From Rehaibacterium terrae (GTDB lineage Bacteria; Pseudomonadota; Gammaproteobacteria; Xanthomonadales; Xanthomonadaceae), in the NCBI RefSeq assembly GCF_014202935.1, contig NZ_JACHHX010000014.1, positions 18,076-82,075 of the forward strand: a stretch of 64,000 bases of DNA. Direction: 5' to 3'. Below, one piece after another: positions 1-8,105 of this stretch. Positions within the stretch are counted from its first letter, which is position 1; every line of letters begins with the position of its first letter. Position numbers and translations under genes: made by a program. A model generated the notes under the pieces. That model was given only the letters and a program-made list of their open reading frames with translations, searched no databases and had not been told where the DNA came from.

Positions 1-777
1 CTCGGGCAGATCCAGCCGCACCTTGAAGCTGTGCGTGGCCGGGTCGGCGTAGGGGAACACGGTCACCCTCTCGGCCTCGATGCGGCGGCCATCGGGCAGC
101 AGCACCGCCGCCTTGCCGTGTTCGCGCAGCGCATCGATGTCGCTCTGCGGCACATCCACATGCACGCGCAGCCTCGCCAGCGACAGCCCCGACACCAGCG
201 GCTGCCCCGGGCGCACGGTTTCACCGACACGGACATGGCGCTCGGTGAGGATGCCCGAGTACGGCGCACGGATGACGGTGTAGTCGACCTGCTCGCCGGC
301 CTCGCGCAGTGCGGCGCGGGCGGCGTCGAGCTGGGCGCGGGCGGCATCGCGACGGGCGGTGGCCTGATCGAACTGCGCGCGCGAGACGAGCTGCCGTTCG
401 TACATCTCGGCGATGCGCCGGTAATCGGCCTCGGCCTCCCGGAAGGCCGCCTCGGCGGCATTGAATGCCGCCTGTGCGCGCCGCTGGGCGGCCTGCTGCT
501 CGACATCGGTGAAGCGCACCACCACCTCGCCAGCCTTGACGTAGTCGTTGACGTCGAACGGCAACTCGGTGACGCGCCCCCCGGTCTGCGCCGACAGCGT
601 GGCCTGGTCCACCGCCTCGACCACGCCATCCCAAACCCGCTCACGCGGGGCCGCGCCCGGCTCGACGGTCAAGGTGGCCAGCGGGGGCTCGGTACTGGCC
701 ACCTCGGCCGCCTGATCCCGGCCGCAGGCGGCCAGTCCGACCGCCAGCGCCACCAACGCAAACGTGCGTAGCATCAT
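1..777 (-). CDS. RND efflux periplasmic adaptor (HlyD/MFP family), C-terminus off the window
   Basis: Reads from an ATG pair at 777/774 (a GAGG lies a few bases upstream) to the left edge without a stop, so about 259 N-terminal residues are present. The start gives a lipoprotein signal (LAVGLAAC, lipobox LAAC at about 15-18), then a biotinyl-lipoyl-like half (ATLSAQTGGRVTEL, DVNDYVKAGEVVVRF), an alpha-helical hairpin rich in Ala/Arg/Glu, and the second lipoyl half (YTVIRAPYSGILTERHV) with VRVGETVRPGQPL. This order is that of membrane-fusion adaptors bridging an RND pump and an outer-membrane channel. It starts 7 bp downstream of the DUF2892 gene and is probably co-transcribed with it and sqr. 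The pump gene is presumably beyond the edge. Substrate unknown; the sulfide-gene context is only suggestive. Confidence 0.9.
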   Translation of the reverse strand, partial: MMLRTFALVALAVGLAACGRDQAAEVASTEPPLATLTVEPGAAPRERVWDGVVEAVDQATLSAQTGGRVTELPFDVNDYVKAGEVVVRFTDVEQQAAQRRAQAAFNAAEAAFREAEADYRRIAEMYERQLVSRAQFDQATARRDAARAQLDAARAALREAGEQVDYTVIRAPYSGILTERHVRVGETVRPGQPLVSGLSLARLRVHVDVPQSDIDALREHGKAAVLLPDGRRIEAERVTVFPYADPATHSFKVRLDLPE

Positions 778-784
778 GTCGACC

Positions 785-988
785 TCAACGGAAGGCGCAG
801 CCGGACTTGACGCCGAAGGCGGCGAAGATCTTCGCGGCCGGACAGAAACCGGTGAACGCGGCCTGCAGCATGTTCAGTCCGATGAAAGCGGTCAGCAGCA
901 GCCACCACGGCGACACGAAATACACCAGGGCGACGCTGATCAGGATCATCACGCCGGCGAAGGCGAGGACGGCACGGTCGAGGTTCAT
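785..988 (-). CDS. DUF2892 (YgaP-like transmembrane domain) small inner-membrane protein
   Basis: A 67-residue protein with two hydrophobic helices (about residues 7-27 and 29-48) separated by a short SPWW turn, followed by the GFCPAAKIFAAFG tail typical of the DUF2892/YgaP membrane domain. The family is often found beside or fused to rhodaneses. The Cys in GFCP and a near-C-terminal Cys are visible. The ATG at 988 is preceded by AAGGAG at good spacing. It sits between sqr and the RND adaptor on the same strand, consistent with a persulfide/sulfide-responsive operon. The molecular role of the domain is not established; a membrane anchor or sulfur-related transport partner would be inference. 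Confidence 0.9.
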   Translation of the reverse strand: MNLDRAVLAFAGVMILISVALVYFVSPWWLLLTAFIGLNMLQAAFTGFCPAAKIFAAFGVKSGCAFR

Positions 989-1065
989 GGCTTTGCTCCT
1001 TGAGGATGTCGGTGACGGGTGAGGGAGCCGCGGGCCGGCAGCCGATCGCTCGGCCCGCGTCGCGC

Positions 1066-2346
1066 TCAGCCCTGGGGTTTGATCCGCTCGATGCCCAGCG
1101 CCTTGAGCACGTATTTCTCATAGACCGGCTCGGAAGTGCCGTGGCGCATCTTGTAGAGGAAGTATTTTTCGAAGGCGATCTTGGCCAGGTGCACCCACTT
1201 GCCGACCTTGGCCCAGGTGACGTTGCGCGGCGGGAACTGCGGCAGCGCGACGAAGGCGGCGCCGGTATCGCCCATGTCGGCCAGGCACACCGCATTCCAG
1301 GTGCCCTGGTAGTCCGGCGGGCGCCCCTCCAGCTCGGCCTCGATGTTCTTCACGATGGTGGTGACCATCGACTCGATCATGAAGCCGGTCTTGGGCGCGC
1401 CGGTCGGCACCGGCGTCGGCTCCACCGGCGGGATCGCCACGCACACGCCGGCGGCGAAGATCTCCGGGTATTTCGGGCTGCGCTGATGCGCATCGACGAT
1501 CACGAAGCCACGCGGGTTGCACAGCCCCTCCACCGCCGCCACCGCCGGCACGCCACGGAAGGCCGGCAGCAGCATCGCGTAGGCGAACGGCAACACGTGT
1601 TCCTTCTTCGGCTGGCCTTCGTCGTCGTGCTCGATGACCTGGAGCCGGCCCTCGCCGGCAGCGGCAACCTTGGCGTTGGTGATCCACTTGATGTGGCGCT
1701 GGCGGAATTCCGACTCCATCAGTCCCTTGGAGTCGCCGACGCCTCCCAGGCCCATGTGGCCGACGTAAGGCTCGCTGGTGACGAAGGTCATCGGTACCTT
1801 GTCGCGCAACTTGCGGCGGCGCAGGTCGGCGTCGAGGATCATCGCGAATTCGTAGGCCGGGCCGAAGCAGCTCGCCCCCTGCACCGCGCCCACCACCACC
1901 GGGCCGGGGTTCTCAAGGAATTTCTCCCACGCCCGCCAGGCGTGCTCGGCATGCGGTGTGGTGCACACCGACTGGGTATGGCCGCCGTCCGGCCCCAGCC
2001 CCGGCACTTCGTCGAAGGCGAGCTGCGGGCCGGTGCAGATCAGCAGGTAGTCGTAGTCGAGCCGCTGGCCGTCGGCGGTTTCCACCGCCTTCTCTTCGGG
2101 CAGGATGCGTGCGGCCGGACTGCCGGTGAAGGCGATGCCGTGCTTGCCCAGGTATTCGCCGGCCGGCAGGGTGATCTGCTCGGGCTTGCGCCAACCCACC
2201 GCCACCCATGGGTTGGATGGCGTGAAGCTGAAACGGTCGCCATCGCCGACCACGGTGATCGCGTGGTCTTTGCCGAGGGTTTCGCGCAACTCATAGGCGG
2301 CGCTCATGCCGCCGAGTCCGGCGCCGATCACGACGATCCTGGCCAT
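1066..2346 (-). CDS. sqr: Sulfide:quinone oxidoreductase
   Basis: A 426-residue flavoprotein that would oxidise sulfide to (poly)sulfide sulfur and pass electrons to the quinone pool at the cytoplasmic membrane. The N-terminus has the FAD dinucleotide motif GAGLGG (8-13). Cysteines at C128, C160 and C354 match in position and context the three catalytic cysteines described for Acidithiobacillus SQR (128, 160, 356). The stretch TGAPKTGFMIESM and the amphipathic C-terminal part (YFLYKMRHG) are SQR-like. Start chosen at ATG 2346 because AGGAG lies 6 nt upstream; an in-frame ATG at 2352 overlaps no better site. First gene of sqr-DUF2892-RND adaptor, transcribed from the divergent operator-promoter at 2443-2483. 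A flavocytochrome c sulfide dehydrogenase is less likely because no Tat/Sec signal is seen. Confidence 0.92.
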   Translation of the reverse strand: MARIVVIGAGLGGMSAAYELRETLGKDHAITVVGDGDRFSFTPSNPWVAVGWRKPEQITLPAGEYLGKHGIAFTGSPAARILPEEKAVETADGQRLDYDYLLICTGPQLAFDEVPGLGPDGGHTQSVCTTPHAEHAWRAWEKFLENPGPVVVGAVQGASCFGPAYEFAMILDADLRRRKLRDKVPMTFVTSEPYVGHMGLGGVGDSKGLMESEFRQRHIKWITNAKVAAAGEGRLQVIEHDDEGQPKKEHVLPFAYAMLLPAFRGVPAVAAVEGLCNPRGFVIVDAHQRSPKYPEIFAAGVCVAIPPVEPTPVPTGAPKTGFMIESMVTTIVKNIEAELEGRPPDYQGTWNAVCLADMGDTGAAFVALPQFPPRNVTWAKVGKWVHLAKIAFEKYFLYKMRHGTSEPVYEKYVLKALGIERIKPQG

Positions 2347-2442
2347 GCCCATCTCCTGTGGTTGGCGGATACCCGTGGCCCGAGCTTGCGCCCCTTGCCG
2401 GCCGCGGGCGTCGACGGGAGTCAAGCCCGACGCTGCATGTAA

Positions 2443-2483
2443 AGTTGACACTAAATTAGCTGATGCTTATATTAGTGTCAACT
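2443..2483. promoter_or_regulatory. Divergent overlapping promoters with perfect 12-bp inverted-repeat operator (sqr / rhodanese)
   Basis: AGTTGACACTAA (2443-2454) is repeated exactly inverted as TTAGTGTCAACT (2472-2483), 17 bp apart. Each arm contains a consensus TTGACA. On the plus strand TTGACA (2445-2450) is followed after exactly 17 bp by TATATT (2468-2473), upstream of the rhodanese. On the minus strand TTGACA (2481-2476) is followed after 17 bp by TAATTT (2458-2453), upstream of sqr. A repressor on the palindrome would cover both -35 boxes at once. The ArsR/BigR-like protein encoded two genes away is the obvious candidate (inference). Confidence 0.85.
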
Positions 2484-2502
2484 GATACTCAAGGCAAGCC
2501 CC

Positions 2503-2892
2503 ATGACCCTCAGCGCCAACACCCTCGTCGCCGAAGCCCGTGCGCGGATCCGTGAACTGACCCCGGAGGCACTGGCCCCGCGGTTGGCCGACGACATCGT
2601 CCTGATCGACGTGCGCGAGCCGGCCGAGTTCGAGACCGGCCACCTGCCCGGTGCCATCAACATTCCGCGTGGCGTGCTGGAGTTCCAGGTGGAGGCGCAT
2701 CCGGCCGTCGCCTGCGTCACCGACCCGGCACTGTCGGCGCGCGACCGCGACATCGTGGTCTACTGCCGTACCGGTGGGCGCTCCGCATTGGCCGCCTACA
2801 ATCTGCAGCGGATGGGCTTCACCCGGGTCCGCTCGCTGGCCGGCGGCATCACCGCCTGGCGCGAGCAGGGCCTGCCTCTGCACCTTCGCTGA
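2503..2892 (+). CDS. Rhodanese-like sulfurtransferase
   Basis: A single-domain rhodanese of 129 residues with the family landmarks in order: IDVREPAEFETGHLPGAINIP (about 35-55) and the active-site loop CRTGGR with C88 as the persulfide-carrying cysteine. A second cysteine, C71, could form a regulatory pair. Cytoplasmic, no signal peptide. It should transfer sulfane sulfur from the persulfides or polysulfides that SQR generates. First gene of the operon rhodanese-arsR-rhodanese, starting about 20 bp after the divergent operator, with only 16 bp to the next gene. The glutathione- versus thiosulfate-persulfide substrate cannot be told from sequence. Confidence 0.9.
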   Translation: MTLSANTLVAEARARIRELTPEALAPRLADDIVLIDVREPAEFETGHLPGAINIPRGVLEFQVEAHPAVACVTDPALSARDRDIVVYCRTGGRSALAAYNLQRMGFTRVRSLAGGITAWREQGLPLHLR

Positions 2893-2908
2893 GCAAACCT
2901 CCCCGCCG

Positions 2909-3250
2909 ATGCGCACACACCCGACCCAGGCCACACTTCCCGACGCCGAAACCATGCGCGCCCATGCCGGCGACGCCGCCCGCCTGCTCAAGGCCCTGGC
3001 CAACGAGCGGCGGCTGCTGGTGCTGTGCATGCTCGCCGAGGGCGAGCTGTCGGTGGGCGAGATGAACGAACGGCTCGACCTCAGCCAGTCGGCCCTGTCG
3101 CAGCATCTGGCGGTGCTGCGCGAAGAAGGGCTGGTGAACACGCGCCGCGAGGCGCAGACCATTTACTATTCGCTGGCCGAAGGCCCGGTGCACGACATCA
3201 TCCAGGTGCTGCACCGGGTCTACTGCGGTGGCGGGTCGACCTGCCCCTGA
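2909..3250 (+). CDS. bigR: ArsR-family persulfide-sensing repressor, BigR/SqrR type
   Basis: A 113-residue winged-helix protein with the ArsR recognition helix (SVGEMNERLDLSQSALSQHL, about 48-67) and wing (EGLVNTRREAQTIYYSL). C40 in the LLVLC helix and C106 in the C-terminal helix (RVYCGG) occupy the places of the two cysteines that form the tetrasulfide switch in SqrR (41/107) and BigR (42/108). The metal-binding ELCVCDL motif of arsenic or cadmium sensors is absent. A third cysteine, C112, is one residue from the end. Embedded between two rhodaneses and facing sqr, it most likely represses both transcripts through the operator at 2443-2483. Start ATG 2909 has no strong Shine-Dalgarno; ATG 2954 (M16) is possible. 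Confidence 0.88.
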   Translation: MRTHPTQATLPDAETMRAHAGDAARLLKALANERRLLVLCMLAEGELSVGEMNERLDLSQSALSQHLAVLREEGLVNTRREAQTIYYSLAEGPVHDIIQVLHRVYCGGGSTCP

Positions 3251-3263
3251 CGGACGCGCCGCC

Positions 3264-3635
3264 ATGCTCAAACGCCTGCGCGCGCTGTTCGCGCGCGACC
3301 CGCGCGACCTGTCCCCGGCCGACGCCGTGCGCCGCATCGACGACGGCGCGCTGATCGTGGACGTGCGCGAGGCCGACGAATTCGCCGCCGGCAGCCTGCG
3401 CGGCGCCACCCACATCCCGCTGGGCGAGATCCGCAGCCTCGGCCTGACCGCACTGCACCGCCGCGGCCTGTCGCCGGAGCGCCAGGATTTGCTGCTGGTC
3501 TGCCGCAGCGGGGCGCGCTCGCGCGCGGCGATGGCCCTGCTCTCGACCTGCCCGGACATGCGTCTTTTCAACCTGCGCGGCGGGATGATCGCCTGGCTCG
3601 ACCACGGCCTGCCGCTGCAGCAGCGCAAGGGCTGA
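3264..3635 (+). CDS. Second rhodanese-like sulfurtransferase
   Basis: A 123-residue single rhodanese domain after a short basic N-terminal stretch (MLKRLRALFARD). Landmarks: IVDVREADEFAAGSLRGATHIP (31-52) and the loop CRSGAR with C80. The NLRGGMIAW motif near the C-terminus is characteristic. It is not a recent duplicate of the first rhodanese: the active loops differ (CRSGAR versus CRTGGR) and it lacks the insert around HPAVAC. It starts 13 bp after the regulator gene, so it is in the same operon. Start ATG 3264 is preferred over an in-frame upstream codon at 3228, which would overlap the regulator. Confidence 0.88.
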   Translation: MLKRLRALFARDPRDLSPADAVRRIDDGALIVDVREADEFAAGSLRGATHIPLGEIRSLGLTALHRRGLSPERQDLLLVCRSGARSRAAMALLSTCPDMRLFNLRGGMIAWLDHGLPLQQRKG

Positions 3636-3738
3636 CGCACCCGCCACCGGCATCGCGCCCGGCCTTGATCATCCTCAAAACAGCGTCGTCCGCACGCACG
3701 CATACTGCGTGCCGCTCCCATCCCCACGAGGACGACAC

Positions 3739-4353
3739 ATGCACATGCACACCTTCCCTCGCACCCTGCTCGCCACGGCGCTCGTGCTCGCCGGTGGCCT
3801 GGCCCACGCCGACGACTGGTTCGTCCGCGTCGGCCCGGCGCACGTCGAACCCAAATCGAACAACGGCAGCCTTGCCGGCGGCGCGCTGCGCGTGGACATC
3901 GACAGCAACACCCAGCTCGGCCTGATCCTGGGCTACCACTTCACGCCGAACATCGCGGTCGAGCTGCTCGCCGCCACGCCGTTCTCACACACGGTCTCGC
4001 TCAACGGCGCGCGCGCGGTGGACTTCAAGCACCTGCCGCCGACGCTGAGCCTGCAGTATTACTTCGCGCCCGACGGCCAGGTGAACCCGTTCGTCGGACT
4101 GGGCGTGAACTACACCTGGACTTACAGCGAGCGCGAAACCGGCCCGGTGGCCGGCGCCAGCGTGGGTCTGGGCAACAGCTGGGGGCTGGCGGCGCAGGCC
4201 GGCCTGGTGTTCAAGCTGAGCGATCGCTGGGACGTGGTCGCCGAGGCACGCTGGATCGACATCGACGCCGACGTGAAGCTCGACGGCGCCAAGATCGGCA
4301 CCGCCAACGTCGACCCGCTGGTGTACGGGCTGTATCTCGGCTATCGGTTCTGA
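3739..4353 (+). CDS. ompW: OmpW-family outer membrane beta-barrel protein
   Basis: Precursor of 204 residues with a Sec signal ending AHA before DDWFVRVGPAHVEP, the typical OmpW mature start. Alternating hydrophobic strands follow (LGLILGYHFTPNIAVELLAATPF, LSLQYYFAPDGQVNPFVGLGVNYTW), and the chain ends YLGYRF with the C-terminal aromatic expected for BAM recognition. OmpW proteins form 8-stranded barrels for small hydrophobic compounds. ATG 3739 has GAGGA 6 nt upstream. The gene lies 103 bp beyond the second rhodanese and may be separately transcribed. It ends before a strong hairpin shared with the convergent transketolase gene. Confidence 0.88.
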   Translation: MHMHTFPRTLLATALVLAGGLAHADDWFVRVGPAHVEPKSNNGSLAGGALRVDIDSNTQLGLILGYHFTPNIAVELLAATPFSHTVSLNGARAVDFKHLPPTLSLQYYFAPDGQVNPFVGLGVNYTWTYSERETGPVAGASVGLGNSWGLAAQAGLVFKLSDRWDVVAEARWIDIDADVKLDGAKIGTANVDPLVYGLYLGYRF

Positions 4354-4399
4354 GCGGCATCGGCATCCGGGCATCGAGCCGCCGCGGATGCGGTCATGA

Positions 4400-4435
4400 A
4401 GAGCAGAACGGCGCCCTCGGGCGCCGTTCTGCTCT
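4400..4435. terminator. Bidirectional terminator between ompW and tkt
   Basis: A perfect 16-bp stem (4400-4415 with 4420-4435, outer part AGAGCAGAACGGCGCC) with a 4-nt CTCG loop. It lies in the 100-bp gap between two convergent genes. The downstream U-rich tract is poor on the plus strand (CTGTC) and only TTCATG on the minus strand, so efficiency rests on the stem. Confidence 0.75.
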
Positions 4436-4453
4436 CTGTCGCACCGACAATGA

Positions 4454-6457
4454 TCAGCGCAGCGCTTTCGCCACCTCGACCACGCGCTCGACGGTGAAGC
4501 CGAAATGCCTGAACAGCACGTCGCCGGGCGCGCTGGCCCCGAACGTGTCGATGCCGATCACCGCGCCGTCCAGGCCCACGTACTTGCGCCAGTAGTCGCC
4601 GACACCGGCCTCGATGGCCACGCGCCTGCGGCACCACGACGGCAGCACGCCCTCGCGCCATTCCAGCGGCTGGCGGTCGAAGACCTCGGTGGACGGCATC
4701 GACACCACCCGCGCCCGGATCCCCTCGGCATCGAGCTGGCGCGCCGCCTGCATCGCCAGCTCCACCTCCGAGCCGGTGGCGATCAGGATCAGGTCGAAGC
4801 GCGCCTCGGGCGGATCCAGCAGCACGTAGCCGCCGCGCGCGATGTCGGCGAGCTGGGCGGCAGTGCGGTGCTGGTGGACCAGGTTCTGGCGCGAGAACAC
4901 CAGACAACTCGGCCCCTCGCGACGTTCGATCGCGGCCTTCCAGGCCACCGCCGATTCGACGGCGTCGCAGGGGCGCCAGACATCGTTGTTCGGGATGTAG
5001 CGCAGCGAGGCCAGGTGCTCGACCGGCTGGTGGGTCGGGCCGTCCTCGCCCAGGCCGATGGAGTCGTGGGTGTAGACGTGGATCGCGTGCGCGTGCATCA
5101 GTGCGCTCATGCGCACCGCGTTGCGGGCGTAGTCGCTGAACACCAGGAAGGTGGCGTCGTAGGGGATGAAGCCCCCATGCAGGGCGATGCCGTTGGAGAT
5201 CGCGGTCATCGCGAACTCGCGCACGCCGTAGTAGACGTAGTTGGCGTCCGGGTCGCCGGAGGTGACCGGCTTGCTGCCCTTCCACAGGGTGAGGTTGGAA
5301 TGCGCCAGGTCGGCCGAACCGCCGATCAGCTCCGGCAGCAGCGGGCCGTAGGCGTCCAGCGCCATCTGCGAGGCCTTGCGCGAGGCGACCGTTGGGCCTT
5401 CCGCCTGCAGCCGGGCGATGTAGGCGTCGGCGCCGGCGGCGAAACCCGTCGGCAGCTCGCCGCGCAGGCGGCGGCCGAACTCGGCGGCGAGCTCGGGATG
5501 CTGCCTGGCGTAATCGTCGAACAGCCGGTTCCACGCCGCCTCGCGCGCGGCGCCGCGGTCGTTGGCGCGCCAGCCGGCGTAAATGGCCTCGGGGATTTCG
5601 AACGGGCCGTATGGCCAGTTCAGATGGGCGCGGGCGGCGGCGACCTCGTCCTGACCGAGCGGCGCGCCGTGGGTGCTCTCCTTGCCCTGCTTGTTGGGCG
5701 CGCCGAAGCCGATCACGGTACGGCAGCAGATCAGGGTCGGGCGCGCGGTCTCGGCCTTGGCGGTGCGGATCGCCTGCGCGATCTCGTCGGGATCGTGACC
5801 GTCGACATGGCGGATCACCTGCCAGCCATAGGCCTCGAAACGCGCCGGCGTGTCGTCGGTGAACCAGCCGGCGGTGTCACCGTCGATGGAGATGCGGTTG
5901 TCGTCCCAGAAGCAGATCAGCTTGCCCAGGCCCCAGGTGCCGGCCAGCGAGGCGGCCTCGTGGGAAATGCCCTCCATCAGGCAGCCGTCGCCGAGGAACA
6001 CCCAGGTGTGGTGATCGACGATCTCGAAGCCGGGACGGTTGAAGCGCTGCGCCAGCAGCTTCTCCGCCAGCGCCTTGCCGACCGCATTGGCAAAGCCCTG
6101 CCCGAGCGGGCCGGTGGTGGTCTCCACGCCCGGGGTCATGAAGTTCTCGGGGTGGCCCGGCGTTTTCGATCCGAGCTGACGGAAGCGCTTGAGCTCGTCG
6201 AGCGGCAGGTCATAGCCGGCCAGGTGCAGCAGCGCGTACTGCAGCATCGAGCCATGGCCGTTGGAGAGCACGAAGCGGTCGCGGTTGGGCCAATCCGGAT
6301 TGTTCGGGTTGTGGCTGAGGAAGTCGTTCCAGAGCACCTCGGCGATGTCGGCCATGCCCATCGGCATGCCGGGATGGCCGGACTTGGCGGCCTCGACGGC
6401 GTCGATGGCGAGGAAGCGGATGGCGTTGGCGAGTTCGCGGCGGGAAGGCGTCGTCAT
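4454..6457 (-). CDS. tkt: Transketolase
   Basis: A 667-residue thiamine-diphosphate enzyme exchanging two-carbon units between sugar phosphates in the non-oxidative pentose phosphate pathway. Landmarks: [24 protein letters not shown] at the N-terminus, [16 protein letters not shown], the Mg/TPP loop GDGCLMEGI through FWDDNRIS, the catalytic-glutamate segment YGVREFAM, and the TPP-pyrimidine site [15 protein letters not shown]. Length equals that of E. coli TktA. ATG 6457 ([11 protein letters not shown]) fits the family start better than a GTG four codons upstream. rpiA, another enzyme of the same pathway, is at the far end of the window and not in an operon with it. Confidence 0.96.
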   Translation of the reverse strand: MTTPSRRELANAIRFLAIDAVEAAKSGHPGMPMGMADIAEVLWNDFLSHNPNNPDWPNRDRFVLSNGHGSMLQYALLHLAGYDLPLDELKRFRQLGSKTPGHPENFMTPGVETTTGPLGQGFANAVGKALAEKLLAQRFNRPGFEIVDHHTWVFLGDGCLMEGISHEAASLAGTWGLGKLICFWDDNRISIDGDTAGWFTDDTPARFEAYGWQVIRHVDGHDPDEIAQAIRTAKAETARPTLICCRTVIGFGAPNKQGKESTHGAPLGQDEVAAARAHLNWPYGPFEIPEAIYAGWRANDRGAAREAAWNRLFDDYARQHPELAAEFGRRLRGELPTGFAAGADAYIARLQAEGPTVASRKASQMALDAYGPLLPELIGGSADLAHSNLTLWKGSKPVTSGDPDANYVYYGVREFAMTAISNGIALHGGFIPYDATFLVFSDYARNAVRMSALMHAHAIHVYTHDSIGLGEDGPTHQPVEHLASLRYIPNNDVWRPCDAVESAVAWKAAIERREGPSCLVFSRQNLVHQHRTAAQLADIARGGYVLLDPPEARFDLILIATGSEVELAMQAARQLDAEGIRARVVSMPSTEVFDRQPLEWREGVLPSWCRRRVAIEAGVGDYWRKYVGLDGAVIGIDTFGASAPGDVLFRHFGFTVERVVEVAKALR

Positions 6458-6612
6458 GGCATCGGGCACGTCTCGGGCGGGCGCGGAAAGCGCCAGCAGG
6501 GCGTCGGAGGGCGATGCCCGTCGCGCGACGGGCGGCCTATTGTCCCATTCGCCGCCGCCGCTGTCGCGGTTGCCGGCGTGGCGGATGCAGTGCTAGGCCG
6601 AAAACTCAAGCA

Positions 6613-6768
6613 ACAGCACGCACGGAGAACGCTACAGAAAGCGGGAGAGCGGGAGAAAGGGCATACCTAGGGCCGCCTGAGGTTTAGGGTCGCCTCTGAG
6701 GCCCCTGTCGACACGCTTCGACCTGCTCCGCGCCCTCGGGTTTTCTCCGCCTTCTCCGTGCGTGCTGT
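6613..6768. repeat. Intergenic inverted-repeat element, copy A (ACGCACGGAGAA ends)
   Basis: Within the 327-bp gap between tkt and the symporter. The perfect 17-bp arms ACAGCACGCACGGAGAA (6613-6629) and its reverse complement (6752-6768) enclose purine-rich sequence on one side (GCGGGAGAGCGGGAGAAAGG) and TTTTCTCCGCCTTCTCCG on the other, so the whole element can fold back. Related copies lie at 31641-31743 and 41027-41137. No ORF and no transposase. The rest of the gap (6458-6612) shows no feature I can name. Confidence 0.75.
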
Positions 6769-6784
6769 CGCTCCTGGCTGCCGG

Positions 6785-8092
6785 TCAGGCCACTTCCTGC
6801 AGCTCCTCGGCGCGGGCCTCGCTGCGGGCGATCACCACCGAGCCGACCATGTCGCCGCCGACGTTGACCACGGTGCGGCACATGTCGAGGAAGCGGTCCA
6901 CGCCCAGGATCAGGCCGATGCCCTCGGGCGGGATGCCGAACATCGCCAGGATCATCGCGATCACCGGCAGCGAGCCGCCCGGCACACCGGCCGCGCCGAC
7001 CGCGCCGAGGATGCACAGCGCCAGGATCATCACCTGCTGCAGCAGGGTCAGCTCGACGCCGAAGAACTGCGCCAGGAACAGCACCGTCACGCCCTCGAAC
7101 AGCGCCGTGCCGTTCATGTTGGCGGTGGCGCCCAGGGTGCAGACGAAACGCGCCACCCGGCGCGGCACGCCGAGCCGCTCTTCGGTCACCGCCAGCGTGG
7201 TCGGCAGCGTGGCGCTGCTCGACGAGGTGGAGAACGCGGTCAGCAACGCCGGCTCGGCGCCGCGGAAGAAGGCCAGCGGCGACATCCCGCCGAAGGCGCG
7301 CAGCAGCAGCGGGAACACGACGAAGAAGTGGATCGCCAGCGCCAGCACCACCGTGCCGACATAGCGCGCCAGCTGCACCAGCACGTCGAAGCCGAGCTTG
7401 GCGGTGATCGAGAACAGCAGCGCGGCCACCGCGTACGGCGCCAGCTGGATCACCCAGCCGATCAGCTTCAGGCAGATGTCGTACACGCCCTGCACCGCGC
7501 CGACGAAGCTGCGCGTGCCCTCGCTGCGCACCACCGTGGCGGCGATGCCGAACATCAGCGCGAAGAACATCACCGCGATCAGGTCGCCGTTGGCGGCGGC
7601 GGCCACCGGGTTGCGCGGCACGATGTTGAGCAGGATGGCGATGCCGGAGATGTCCTCGCGCCGCGCCGCGATCTCGCCGGCGCGCTCGGAAGCCTCGGCG
7701 AGCAGCTGTTGCCCGACCTCCGGCGGCAAGCCCTGGCCGGGCTTGAGCAGATTGACCGCGACCAGGCCGATGGTGACCGCGCAGGCGGTGACCACCAGGA
7801 TCCACACCAGCGTCTTGCCACCGATCCGGCCCAGCGCGCGTGGATCGCCGATCTCCACCACGCCCAGCACCAGCGCCGAGAACACCAGCGGAATCACCAG
7901 CATGAACAGCAGGCGCAGGAACAGTTGGCCGACCGGATCGGTGACGTAGCCGATCAGCGCGTTGAGCCAGCCGGCATCGACGGCGAACACGTTCGCCGCG
8001 ATGCCGGCGCCGGCGCCGACGAGGAAGCCGACCAGCATCCGCGTGTGCAGGGGCATGCCGGCGTGCGAAGGGGAGGCGGACTGCGGGGACAT
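6785..8092 (-). CDS. Dicarboxylate/amino acid:cation symporter (DAACS family)
   Basis: A 435-residue inner-membrane secondary transporter of the GltP/DctA/SstT superfamily, coupling uptake of an acidic or small amino acid or dicarboxylate to Na+ or H+. Diagnostic segments are the serine-rich re-entrant loop STSSSSATLPTTL and the GATANMNGTALFEGV motif of the second hairpin, followed by GVPGGSLPVIAMILAMFGIP. Eight or more hydrophobic helices are visible. An insertion-like charged loop (about 125-160, GQQLLAEASERAGEIAARR) sits between helices 3 and 4. Only 13 bp separate it from the upstream AlsT-type gene, so the two are probably one transcript. Substrate not decidable. Confidence 0.92.
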   Translation of the reverse strand: MSPQSASPSHAGMPLHTRMLVGFLVGAGAGIAANVFAVDAGWLNALIGYVTDPVGQLFLRLLFMLVIPLVFSALVLGVVEIGDPRALGRIGGKTLVWILVVTACAVTIGLVAVNLLKPGQGLPPEVGQQLLAEASERAGEIAARREDISGIAILLNIVPRNPVAAAANGDLIAVMFFALMFGIAATVVRSEGTRSFVGAVQGVYDICLKLIGWVIQLAPYAVAALLFSITAKLGFDVLVQLARYVGTVVLALAIHFFVVFPLLLRAFGGMSPLAFFRGAEPALLTAFSTSSSSATLPTTLAVTEERLGVPRRVARFVCTLGATANMNGTALFEGVTVLFLAQFFGVELTLLQQVMILALCILGAVGAAGVPGGSLPVIAMILAMFGIPPEGIGLILGVDRFLDMCRTVVNVGGDMVGSVVIARSEARAEELQEVA

Positions 8093-8105
8093 CGGCGGCG
8101 TCCGG

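Noticed and set aside
1066..2346. Flavocytochrome c sulfide dehydrogenase in place of SQR
   Set aside because: No signal peptide and no adjacent cytochrome subunit; the three SQR cysteines and C-terminal region match SQR.
3228..3263. Upstream start of the second rhodanese
   Set aside because: It would overlap the regulator gene; ATG 3264 gives a normal operon junction and family length.
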